Source: Cytospora piceicola | Taxonomy: Eukaryota; Ascomycota; Sordariomycetes; Diaporthales; Cytosporaceae | Direction: 5' to 3' | DNA length: 64,000 bases | Assembly (NCBI GenBank): GCA_023375675.1 | Contig: JALQBC010000001.1 | Coordinates: 372,001 to 436,000 of the forward strand | Shown: positions 35,638 to 45,596 of the stretch, piece after piece | Layout: each line of letters opens with the position of its first letter | Numbering within the stretch: the first letter of the stretch is position 1 | Translations under genes and position numbers: made by a program | Notes under the pieces: generated by a model | What the model was told of the DNA's origin: nothing | What the model saw: the letters and a program-made list of their open reading frames with translations, nothing else | The model's database searches: none

Positions 35638-36804
35638 ATGGCAGAAGACCACTCAGAATCACCACCAGCCGAACCCCCCACCGTGTCCATCACCGTCTCA
35701 AAAGGCGGCAAGCAACTAGACACATTCCGCCTCCCCGAGGCCGCCATCCTGAATGACCTCCTGATAGCCTGCGAGGACCACCTCTCAGGAGCGGCGGCGG
35801 GAGGAGGAGGAGGAGGAGGAGCAGGAGGAGGTGACCCCGCCGGCCCGCCCGCTCACAAGGAATACGACTGGGACAAGGCCAAGTTCATCGCCAAGGGCAA
35901 GGTGCTCCGCGCCGCCGAGCACGGCGACCACCCCGTCGCCCACCTCGACGGCGCCAGGGTCACGCTGCAGGTGCCCACGGTCGAGGACATCCAGAGCCTG
36001 CAGGCGTCCTCCGAGGCCGCCCGCGGCCGCGACGCCAGGAGGCAGGCCCAGCTGCAGGCCGCCGCGGGGCGGAGGGCGAGGGCGGCGGCCACGGCGCCCC
36101 GCGGGCGGGGCCACGCCGGCCCCTCCTCCTCCTCCTCCTCCTCGGAGTACACCTTCCTGCGCGTCGAGCCCCTCCCGGGCCTCCCCAGCCCGGACCGCAG
36201 CCGCGCCCTCCTGCACCGCCTCCGCGACGACCCGGGCGTCCGCGCCGCCATGCGCAAGCACCGCTTCACCGTCGGCCTCCTGACCGAGATGGACCCGGCC
36301 TCCAACACGCGGGCCGGCCACGACGGCGGCACCACGCGCCTGCTCGGGCTGAACCGCAACCGCGGCGAGGCCATCGAGCTGCGCCTGCGCACCGACGCCT
36401 ACGACGGCTACCGCGCCTACCGCACCGTCCGGGACACGCTCTGCCACGAGCTCGCCCACAACGTCTTCGGCCCCCACGACCGCGACTTCTGGGCCCTCTG
36501 CCACCAGATCGAGCGGGAGGTCCAGGCCGCCGACTGGAGGTCCGGCGGGCGCGCCGTCGCCGAGGGGGACTTCTACGAGTCCCCCGAGGACGACGTGCCG
36601 GACCACGGGGGCTGGTCGGGGGGCACGTACGTGCTGGGCGGGAGTGGCGGCCTTGGTGCTGCTGGCAGCGGTGGCACGCAGGGCCTGAACAGGCGGGATA
36701 TCATTGCTAGGGCTACCGAGGAGCGGTTACGGAGGAAGGAACAACAGGAAGATCCAGACGAGAGGGGGAACGGCACTGAGGGGGGAAGCAGTGCAACACC
36801 TTGA
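35638..36804 (+). CDS. Ubiquitin-like / WLM-domain zinc metalloprotease
   Basis: Single exon, 388 residues, ATG in a good context (CACCATGG). Residues ~17-120 form a ubiquitin-like fold (VSITVSKGGKQLDTFRLPE through LDGARVTLQVPT), interrupted by a Gly/Ala run at ~55-65. A WLM domain follows from ~180 to ~310. It carries HELAHNVFGPHD, i.e. HExxHxxxxxH with His270, Glu271, His274 and His280, the zinc site of Wss1/SPRTN-like proteases. Family members include DNA-protein crosslink proteases and plant PUB/PUX-linked forms; the substrate here is unknown. The C-terminus is Gly-rich, then charged. The linker at ~125-165 is Ala/Arg-rich. Codon use is extremely GC-rich, like EME1 and deoxyhypusine synthase. 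The typical VCP- or SUMO-binding motifs of Wss1 are not obvious. Confidence 0.85.
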   Translation: MAEDHSESPPAEPPTVSITVSKGGKQLDTFRLPEAAILNDLLIACEDHLSGAAAGGGGGGGAGGGDPAGPPAHKEYDWDKAKFIAKGKVLRAAEHGDHPVAHLDGARVTLQVPTVEDIQSLQASSEAARGRDARRQAQLQAAAGRRARAAATAPRGRGHAGPSSSSSSSEYTFLRVEPLPGLPSPDRSRALLHRLRDDPGVRAAMRKHRFTVGLLTEMDPASNTRAGHDGGTTRLLGLNRNRGEAIELRLRTDAYDGYRAYRTVRDTLCHELAHNVFGPHDRDFWALCHQIEREVQAADWRSGGRAVAEGDFYESPEDDVPDHGGWSGGTYVLGGSGGLGAAGSGGTQGLNRRDIIARATEERLRRKEQQEDPDERGNGTEGGSSATP

Positions 36805-38128
36805 CCCGGCGCCGAATAAGACTGAAGATAAGCTGAAGAGCATTGAAACACACAGGGAGGCAAAAAGCCGGGAGGGAGGGAGGCGGGAGGCCGACTGCCC
36901 AAGACGAAAATGTCCACGAGGGTGGACGTCCACCGTAAGAAGGCACCCTGCCCCGATAAGGTCTTCCCTACCCACCAAGACGGTTCCCATTGTCAGTCTT
37001 CCTCGGACAGCTCTACGGGTAGCTGCAGGTTGGATATAAGGAAGGTCTTTTCCTCTTCAACGTTGTTGCGTATGAATTCTAGGGCATCAAGCCCTTCGGG
37101 TCACACGAGGTATCTGGTAGACATTTAGGTTGCGAGCGCAAGCCATGCGCTCATCGAGTCGCCGCTTCGTCGATACCAGGTCATCTCACTACGTCTAGTG
37201 GTCATAATATACTATCATAATCATTGAAAACAAACTCACATCGCCACAAAGTTTGCGGTAGCAAAATAGCAGAAGCACCAACGCCTGTCCATGTCGGATA
37301 CCGCTCTCCGAGACAGACGACGATGGACAAACGTGTCCAATCTCTACGGCTGCTTTTCGCAAGGCCCAAAAGCAATGTACAATAGCTGAAATATTTCTCC
37401 ATCTAATTACTATAGGGTATCATTTAAAAAAAAAACACGCCAATCCTATGCAGTGAGATGATGTAGACACAACTCACTCCAACGTGACCCAGCGGTGGCA
37501 TATATATTGCCAACCGCTGTAGCACGGGATACACGAAAACGCAGTGAACGTGACAGCGGCCAGACTGACTTAATGCCGGGAACCGCGCCGTCGTCTCACG
37601 TCGTTCCATCCCTGTGTCCTGCTCAGGGACTTTGGGGACCGACCTCCAACCTTTTGGCGTTGTTTCACGAATACCCGTCTCGCGTTGTGAAATGACATCA
37701 GGTAAGTCATCCAAAAACGCCGCCGCCGCCATGCCGAGGGGTACATGAAAGTTATCCCCTATAAATAGGCAGCCTCGCGGATCCGGGTGAGCGCGCGTCG
37801 GAGACATTCCATGCCTCCCATCACGGTGACTGACTTTTCGGGAGCATCTCCAAGGAAAGACTGTACTCCGTCACGTCACCGCTCTGTCCATCTCACGCGT
37901 CCGGATCCCGTAACCTCCCACGCACGACGTCCACGACTGGAGCCTGCGAAGGAGACTCTCCGAGAGCCGCACATGCGCAAACCTGATGTGTTCCAAATCC
38001 AACACCAGTCCGCATACAGAGGCCAGCAGGACCACACAGATCAGACGCACGATGTTTCAGTCCCAGCTCTTGGGCGAGGGCGGGGATTCATCGTGAAGCA
38101 TATCCTAGTGTCCAAAATTTCGCAGCAA
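36805..38128. other. Intergenic, tail to tail
   Basis: Convergent 3' space of the WLM and LicD genes. Frames at 37424-37807 and 37787-38206 have no recognisable content. A short poly-T/A block lies at 37425-37434. Confidence 0.5.
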
Positions 38129-39010
38129 CTAGCCCTGCTTCTTGACCCATTCTTTGATATCGGCATCCCAATTGTGACTGAACGAACGAGTCAAAAGTCA
38201 GCATGATAGCCTTCTTTTCAGAGGCGGAGGAGGAAAAAAGAAGGGAGAAACTTACTTCTGCCACGTCGTCGCCACCAAGCTCTTCTTTCCATACTCGGCC
38301 GTCAGCACCGGCTCGAAGGCATACGGCACTATGGCCGGCACGCCCTCGAACTCGGTCTCGCGCATGGGGTACAGGTCCGTCGTCTTGTACCGGTGGTTGT
38401 TCTTACACGCCCATATCCCGGGGGCCTTGTTGGGGTCCCTCTCGGCCAGGCCCGTCATGTCGATAAACATGCCGTTGCTCGTGTCGATCCAGCGCGAGTC
38501 GATGACGTTGTTCCCGTTGCCACGCGCGCGGTCGACGTGATACGGGTTGACGTCCAGCAGGTAGACCTTTGTCTTCTCCTCGCCCGTCCCCTCGTCGACG
38601 TAGCGGTACTCGTGCATGGTGCGGTTGTAGTGGTCGCCGATGTACTGCAGCGTCGACGCCGTGACCTGCACGTCCAGGTCGTAGTCCCAGGGCATGATCT
38701 GGCCGTTCCACCACCAGCCCAGCAGCGTGCCGTGCGCCAGCCACGTCTCGATGCCCAGCGCCCGGAAGACGGACAGGTAGGACCGGACCAGGTGGCGCAG
38801 CGCCACCCGGTGCTCGTCGTAGTCCAGCTCGCCCTGGAAGTAGCGCCCGTCGTAGTGCCCCAGCCTCTCGTTCCCGCCGGCCTCGTGGAAGTACTTGGCG
38901 TCGCCCTTGCGCTTGGCCAAGTGGCGCGTGGGGTTTCCGGAGGATTCTGGGAGGGCGAGGGCGGTGCTGGCCAGGGAGACGGCCAGCAGGATCGTTTGTA
39001 ACGGTTTCAT
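38129..39010 (-). CDS. Small secreted LicD-family protein
   Basis: Two exons, 39010..38256 and 38177..38129, encode 267 residues. The 78-nt intron (38178-38255) splits the last 16 codons: donor AA|GTAAGT, acceptor TTCAG, end HNWDADIKEWVKKQG. A signal peptide (MKPLQTILLAVSLASTALA) leads into a LicD nucleotidyltransferase-like domain. Key segments are RHLVRSYLSVFRALGIETW, LAHGTLLGWWWNGQIMPWDYDLDVQV with the DxD motif near residue 106, and GMFIDMTGL. LicD relatives transfer phosphocholine or, in fungi (Mnn4 group), help transfer mannosylphosphate to glycans. The signal peptide suggests action in the Golgi or outside the cell. The acceptor is unknown. It is short compared with Mnn4. Confidence 0.85.
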
Positions 39011-40170
39011 CGTGAGGGTGGGGTTTTAGGACGGAGAGGTCCTATGGCCAGGTAAGGAATATTGGAGGGTTGTCGAGAGGCTTGAGCCGTCGGGAGTATC
39101 GGGGTTTATGGGTTGTTCGTGGAAATGAATTAAGGATGCTGGAATGGTTTAGATGCGGAATGCTAGGCAGAAGCGACTGTTTAAGGATTGAGACCGGACT
39201 TTGGAACGGGTCGCGTGCCACGGAAGGAATGAGTGAAAGCGGCGACCTAGATGTGATCACTTGGCGGTCTGAGCAGGATGCCAGGACGTCGGTGGTGATC
39301 CGCTTTATACGTACCACAGATAGGCGAATGCCTGCAGCCGGTAGGCAGTGTGTTGTTGGCCGTGCCGGAGATGGTCAAGGTCGAGGTCAGGAAGGGCAAT
39401 TACAATTGCAATGGGCGATGGTGATGTTTAATGGTAATGACAAGCAATTAGGGAGAAGAGCGCCGTGAAAGGGAGGGGGAGAGAGAGAGGGAGAGAGAGA
39501 GAGAGAGAGAGAAAACGGGAAGGAACCGGTATGTTGATGGGAAAGACAGTGTTAGTAAAGTAAAGTAAAGTAAAGTGGTAGATAAGTAGTGGTAGTAGTG
39601 GTAGTAGATGAAGGATTGTCGGAGTGAGGCGTAAGCATACGTAAGTAACCGACTGGTATGGGTCGTTCCTCTTTTACTTTCTTCTCTTCTGCCCCGGAAC
39701 TCGGCATTGGTCTGTGTAAACGCATACAGTACCTGCTTTATACTATATATATATACACATATAAATAAATACACATACCCAGGTACCTAGGTTGGTTTTA
39801 TATGTCACATACTACTCCTACTCATACACCTGGGCGGTGCATACCTACCTAGGTACATATAAAGGTAGATAGCAGACAAATCCATGATTGAAACCCCAAA
39901 AGGCCAAAAGGGGTTCCCCCAGGTTTTGCTTTCTCTAACAATGATTAAAGCTGACGCTGGCTGCTGACGCTGACGATGTGGCTGCGGCGGGGCCAAAACT
40001 GTTGGTGGATAGGTAGTACTGTTAGACTGCTAGATGCATAGTGCACTCACTACAAGTGCTGTCGCGTGCCCAATCTCCTCTTTCGTCGTTTTCATTCCCC
40101 TGTGCCTTTACAGGGCCGGCAGGGCTGAACCCCCTAAACCTCCAGGGCCATCCCGCCAAGGCACGCGGTA
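39011..40170. other. Intergenic, simple repeats
   Basis: Upstream of the LicD gene. It holds a GA run (39479-39512), AAAGT repeats (39555-39577), a TATA run near 39742, and CCTAGGTA motifs (39785, 39847). No gene is seen. Confidence 0.55.
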
Positions 40171-40723
40171 CACTTGGGCGCCAAAAGTCCCCCGACACTC
40201 ACCCTTTTTCACACCAAAAACCCACTAAACCTTATACTTTTAAACTAGATTTATCTTTATACTTAATTAGTAATGAAATATCGAAAAAAATCTCACAAAT
40301 AGTAAATTACTTAAGCTAATAGATATTAAAATATTAGAGTTTTAAATTAATATCTGGTTAAAATGTAATAAGTTAAAGTTAAACTACTAGATTTAAAAGT
40401 TTTAAATCTCGGTGCACTAACAGCTATTTAGCAGCTTATACGCTATAAAGGCTCTATTAGAAGCCTATAGTACCCGCTATAAATTCAGTATAGATAAAAG
40501 ATAGTTTTTTAATACTTTACTTTAACTTTATAACTGTTTTAAATAAAGAAAAGAAAATATAAATAAGTCGTTTAACTGATATTTCTATAATCTTTATAAA
40601 TATTTCTTAAATTCAGAAGACTGTAGATTTATAGCTATTTGATTTAATTTGTTATATATAAATAAAGTAGGCGAGTTTTGGTGTAAAAAGGGTGAGTGTC
40701 GGGGGACTTTTGGCGCCCCACTG
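40171..40723. mobile_element. 553-bp TIR element with TA target duplication and AT-rich core
   Basis: The two ends are inverted repeats of roughly 45 bp. The left end reads CACTTGGGCGCCAAAAGTCC from 40171. The complement of the right end reads CAGTGGGGCGCCAAAAGTCC from 40723 inward, and both continue through CCCGACACTCACCC and five T's before a one-base offset. A TA dinucleotide flanks each side (40169-40170 and 40724-40725), the usual target duplication of Tc1/mariner/pogo elements. The core (~40221-40670) is extremely AT-rich and full of TpA, unlike all surrounding DNA. It contains no transposase frame. It is a non-autonomous copy (MITE-like), or a deletion derivative eroded by repeat-induced point mutation. 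Both ends being almost identical argues that the TIRs escaped the mutation. Confidence 0.8.
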
Positions 40724-41639
40724 TACTTTACACTTTACTTTACACTTTACACTAGGTACAGTCTCACAGCCACGACAAGCCACGACACGCCACGACAGCC
40801 CCGGCCCGCCCGTCCTGTTAAACCTAAACCGTCTTATTCCCACCACAGTATTACCAACCAGCCAACCAGCCAACCAGCCAACATTGGAACGTCAACAGCA
40901 GAAAATGGTCCGTGACGCGCGGCCCGTTCCTGCAAGGTATATCGTTGGGGGGCAAAGACAAGTGCCGAGGTCTTGAGGTAGACGCTGACAGGGTAGACTA
41001 CACAGTACACTAAGCCTAGGAAGTTCAGGGCTCACCAATGATCCAATAACTCCATGGATGTTACCCCTGAGTCTAGTCTGCTTGGACACACACACACTGA
41101 CACAGTAATCCCTCGGGTAACAAAACATGGCTGTATGCGATGCATGAGGACATCATCAGGTCGATCGTCCGAGTGTGCCGAAAGTCTACCTACCTACTTC
41201 AGTACCTAGGTAGATATCCAAGTAGACCTACTATGTAAGTAGGCGGGAATGTTTACTGCCTATCAAAACGACCACATTTGTCTCATTCCGCATCCAGTAT
41301 GACTGTATCTACCATCCTATCGACCATAGATATGGAATGTTGTACTACAGTATACTACATTACACTAGGATATACAGCGGTATGAGACTAAATGCATAAA
41401 TTACCTACCTTGCACACATGTGGACTACTATCTACACATTCACCCGATGCACCCTGGATCTTGTTCTTCAGCCAGTAAGTATATAATATGTACCTAGGTA
41501 GATATATGTACATTTATAATATATGTATATGTATACGTATATCGAGAAAAGGTCACGTAACATATGGTATTAAGTCGCTATCCCACTGCTACCACCGCTA
41601 CTTCCATCCCTACGCACATACACACACACACACACCATA
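40724..41639. other. Intergenic, beside the TIR element
   Basis: A CTTTACA tandem follows the element (40727-40752). Tracts of ACCAGCCA (40856-40880) and CCTAGGTA motifs (41200, 41493) are present, with a TA-rich stretch near 41480-41545. A CA run at 41619-41635 ends next to the F-box pseudogene. No gene is seen. Confidence 0.55.
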
Positions 41640-42637
41640 GAAAGCATTCTGAGGCGAGGATGTCGCGAGCCCGTTGGCAGGACTCGTTCCAATACCTTTG
41701 GGGGCCTTACCATCGAACGTGCCCACTCCACCGGGGGGTCCTGGAAGGTATAGAGCCTGGTATCTGAGGAGAAGCGTCCCAAGGGTCCGGATGGGGGTCC
41801 ACTCTCTCCAGGAACTGCTGCACATGCTCGAGTATGTAATTCAAGCTCCGGGACTGAGAGGCGCCCGCTCGTCGTCATCAAGCTTCTCAGAGCCGCAGGG
41901 TACAGGTTACTGGCGTTCGCAAGTCGAGCCAACGGAGTCTTGGGCACCGCAGGAAGAAAAAAAGCTGGACGGTCGAAGGGCCTCTCTTTCAGGGGTGGCA
42001 AGGCAATGCGAAGCCGCTCGAGGGTCGCACAGCAAGTACAAAGGATGCTGTCACAGTAAGCCGATTCGTCAAGGTCCGAGTCCCGACCCCAAGTGCGGGT
42101 TTTGGTCCCAGTCAAGACGAAGGTCGAGGATCTCAATAGGCCAGGACTCGCCTCCGACCACCTGGGGACATCTCTCTGCCATGGCAACTCTGCCTTGTCC
42201 ACGTTGAGATAGAGTCTTCCGGGAGGTTCTGTGGGCACATAACCCATCTGTCAAAGCCGCGTTCTTCCGCAATGACCCTCCGAATACACATCCCTAGCGA
42301 TAGGTTTCCTGTTCTCCCATAATACCGCCCCCTGTCCTGTCGTCTCTCGATTGCCTCCCTCTGTAGCAAGGCGAGGATTCCCTGCTCGCATCCGATGCTG
42401 CCGTTGAACGTGACAACGCGAGATTGTTAGGACCGAGCCACCTGGCGACAGTCCGAGTTGACGAGTGCGCGGGCTGCGAGGTCGTTCCTGTGTTCAGCCA
42501 CAAGGTCGGTCAAATATGTGGTCAAGGATCTCAACGGGCATGGGGAACAGCAGCGAGTCCTGTGCCGCGGCTGCTGGCCGCCCTTCCATGACCTGGTAGC
42601 AGGTGAGTGGCCTTGGATACTCATCCCAAGAACTCAT
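41640..42637 (-). pseudogene. Decayed F-box-type protein gene
   Basis: On the minus strand an ATG at 42637 opens a frame (MSSWDEYPRPLTCYQ...) that reaches an F-box-like start, FPMPVEILDHI. An apparent one-base insertion near 42512 then shifts the frame. The F-box continues in the next frame as TDLVAEHRNDLAARALVNSD and CRQVARS, then meets TAA at 42427-42429. Downstream, plausible protein segments sit in changing frames: LLQREAIERRQDRGRYYGRT, SWPIEILDLRLDWDQNPHL, DSDLDESAYCDSILC with CCATLERLRI, and LNYILEHVQQFLERVDPHPD. The order is that of Ascomycete F-box/LRR-like proteins. At least three shifts and one stop mean it cannot be translated whole. Introns could explain one shift but not all. Confidence 0.5.
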
Positions 42638-43140
42638 GTTGAGGCGTCGTGGAGGCCCGAGTGATTATAATGATAGACAAGTGGATGCATGTGGCATGTA
42701 TGTTAGTGGACGTTGAGAGAGGGCCCAGATGTTTGTTTATGAAGGCCACATAACAACTATCCCTGCCCGGTCCAAGGATGACGCTCAGTGAAACTACGAC
42801 GATCACCGGCCACCTGCTCCTGCCGTGCCGGTTGGATTCAGTTCATAGGAAGGTGGCTTGAAACTGATGGATGGAAGGGGGTGAGAACACTCTGTGGGTC
42901 TATAGCACGATGTTCCAATATGCGTCAGATTACAGAGAAGCTCTAAATAGGTGCCTCAAGGAGGTCATGGTTTTCGCTTTCGTTTCGGCCCTTCTCATTC
43001 CGCCGCCTTGATATCATAAATCGGCCCAACGTACAATGAGAGGGATATAAAATGTGCATCTATGTGCCCCCCCCCCCCGCGCCTTCTTGATCATTCCCAC
43101 ACTCAACTCTATTCAACACATCCCTATATTCGTGCTCTGC
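42638..43140. other. Intergenic
   Basis: Between the F-box pseudogene and the 3' end of acl2. A run of twelve C's is found at 43067-43078. Otherwise I see nothing. Confidence 0.5.
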
Positions 43141-45222
43141 TTAACCCCTGAACTCCTCAGCCTTGGACTTCTCCCACTCGCCAGGGACCAGCGCCAGAGG
43201 CACGATACCCGATACGTGCATATCGGGACCGAAGATGTGGCAGTCGAGGCCGAGCTCCGTGGTGGCAGCCTTCATGTTCTTGAGGCCTTCCTGCCAGTTG
43301 GGTCCGGCACGACGCACCCAGATGCTGACCTTGTGCTCGTTCAGGGCCTTGGCGACCTCCCGAATGGCACGGATGACACCCTTGAAGGTAGACGCAACGT
43401 TGGTGAAGTTGGCAATACCACCACCGATGAAGAGAACCTTGCCCTTGTCGGACATGGGGGCGCGCAGCATCAGGTCGAGCACTGTGCGGGCGTAGTGGAA
43501 GGTCTGAGACTCTGTTGGGGCACCAGAGTACTCACTGTCGCGGTGTTAGCTCATACAAACATGTCTCGATGATCAGGTTAGACCAGACTTACCCGTAGTT
43601 GGCGAGGTCGTCGGCGTAGCCAGCGGAAGCAATGGCATCGGCGTACACGACGGAAGCACCACCACCAGCAACCAGGGTCCAGATACGGCCGCTGGCGTTC
43701 AGGACGGTCAACTTCAGGGAAGCACCAGTCTTGGCATCAAGCTCAGCAATGTAAGCCTCCTCCTTGGTCAGCTCACGACCGAAGGGAGCAGGGAACTCCA
43801 TTGGTGGGCCGGCATCAATGCTGATGGTGCCGTTGGCTGCGGGGACAACGTTGGTCAGGCCCAGAGCCGCTGGTGACCGGGCAATGGCCCATTTGACACC
43901 ACACTCGAAGTCTGCAGTCTGATCCAGCTTGGCAGCGAGATCCAGGAAGTGCACGGAGGCAGAGGTAGCATCCTCGTTGGGGATAACCACGAGAGGGTTG
44001 ATCTCGAGGTACGTGAACTGGCAGTCGACGTAGACAGCGTACAGCCTGGTGATGAAGTCCACCAGAACATTGTGAACACCCGCGGGGACATCAGCAAGGA
44101 GGACCTGTGCGATCTCCTCGTTGGATGGGTACTGGGAAAGGTCGACAGGAATCAAAAGCTTCTTGGCCTTGGCGTCGACATCGCCAACATCAACACCACC
44201 CTCGTGCGTGAAGAGAATCCAGTCGCCCTAATACGATTAAGATTAGCAAAATCCACGATGAATGGCGTGAGAGGCCCAAGGAGTTTTAGGAAGGTGTAGT
44301 ATCAAGACCAGGAGTAGGTATTTGAAGGGAGGGGGTAGGGGTGGGTTGCAGAGGTCGTATGCAACCGCATCAAAGGATGCTAAGAGTGGTCGATAACAGC
44401 CCCGCGGTTTCGGCGTGCAGGCCGCCCAGAGTTGTCTTCTTCTGGGCTTCCGTTCGTCCGCAAACTAGGCTTTTAAGGGAGCCATAATTGCTTGGTATCC
44501 ACCAACGTGGAACACAAGCCGGTTTCCCTCACTATAAAGTTGGATGTTTCGCCTTCCTCTGCCTCACTTCCTTCTTTACACCTGAACGTGTGGAACGAAC
44601 ACCCCCACCCCCCTCTTTTCCAAAATGTCGACTTGGATGAACTTTCTCCTCGATCGAGTTTCTGGTTTGGTCAAACAACGCACTTGCTGTCTGCCCAACA
44701 GATACCATACCGCCACTGCCAGTCATCCGCCAATGCCCTGAAGGGAACACCTTGATACGCATAATCGGGAAAGGAACTCACATCTCGGACAGAGTTGATG
44801 TTGATGTAGTACTCGGTGTCGGCAGGGTGAGGCACGAAGGGCTCGACAAGGAACTGCCTCAGAACACCCTCGGTGTGCTCAACCTTCTGGGCCTTTCCGG
44901 CGCGCTCAGCAACCCAAGCCTTGGCCTCGGCCCAAGGCTTGTTCAGGGCCAGCAGACCGCTCTTGCCTCGTCGCTTGATCAGCTGGTCAGGCTTCGCAAC
45001 GAACCTGGCGCCATCCTGGAGCAACCAGGGGTAGGTGACCTCGGCCTGGTTCAGGATATCCTCGGGGTTGGCGTCCTCAGGGAAGTACAAAGATGCCAGC
45101 CTTGGAGGAGCGTTGTGCGTGGTTGGTACCGGCAGCGGAGAGGGCTTGATGACGGGGGCGCGGGTGAGGTGGTAGTTGAGGATGGCCTTGCCATCAGCCT
45201 CGAGAATCGATTTGGCGGACAT
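43141..45222 (-). CDS. acl2: ATP-citrate lyase subunit 2 (N-terminal-type, ATP-grasp half)
   Basis: Three exons, 45222..44782, 44227..43593 and 43534..43141, give 489 residues. Intron 1 is unusually long (554 nt, 44228-44781); intron 2 is 58 nt. Both splices restore family sequence ([17 protein letters not shown] and [15 protein letters not shown]). Together with Acl1 it makes acetyl-CoA and oxaloacetate from citrate, CoA and ATP in the cytosol. The subunit matches the N-terminal half of animal ACLY. The ATP-grasp fold covers residues ~1-230 ([31 protein letters not shown]). It is followed by the citrate-binding half with [19 protein letters not shown] and [18 protein letters not shown]. The gene is head to head with acl1, the arrangement known in Sordaria, which fits co-regulation. 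Confidence 0.96.
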
Positions 45223-45561
45223 GTTGACGGTATAGAGGTATGTGGTCTAATCGTTCGTTTTTGTGTCTTGTTCTGTTTGTTCCTTTTTCTTTTGCCGAAG
45301 GCTCAAATACAAAGTCGCAAAGCAAGGGAGACCTGAGTTGTCGGGCTTATGCGCTGGTTTCCTAACAAAACACAGTTTAGTATCGGGGTTTCTCAGTCAG
45401 GAAGGTACCAATCAAGGGCTGAAGATTCCAAAAGATACCGAGAAGCAAGCTGCTCGGCGACCTTTGTTCGCACGAGGATCAGGGCAACGGGAACTGTGAA
45501 AGTACCGGCGCCGATTCGGGCTCGGGGAATGTTGTGCTGTGTACGGGAAAAGACAAGAGAA

Positions 45562-45596
<35 letters not shown>

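Noticed and set aside
37424..38206. Overlapping frames on both strands downstream of the WLM gene
   Set aside because: No domains or signal sequences, and both strands are equally open.
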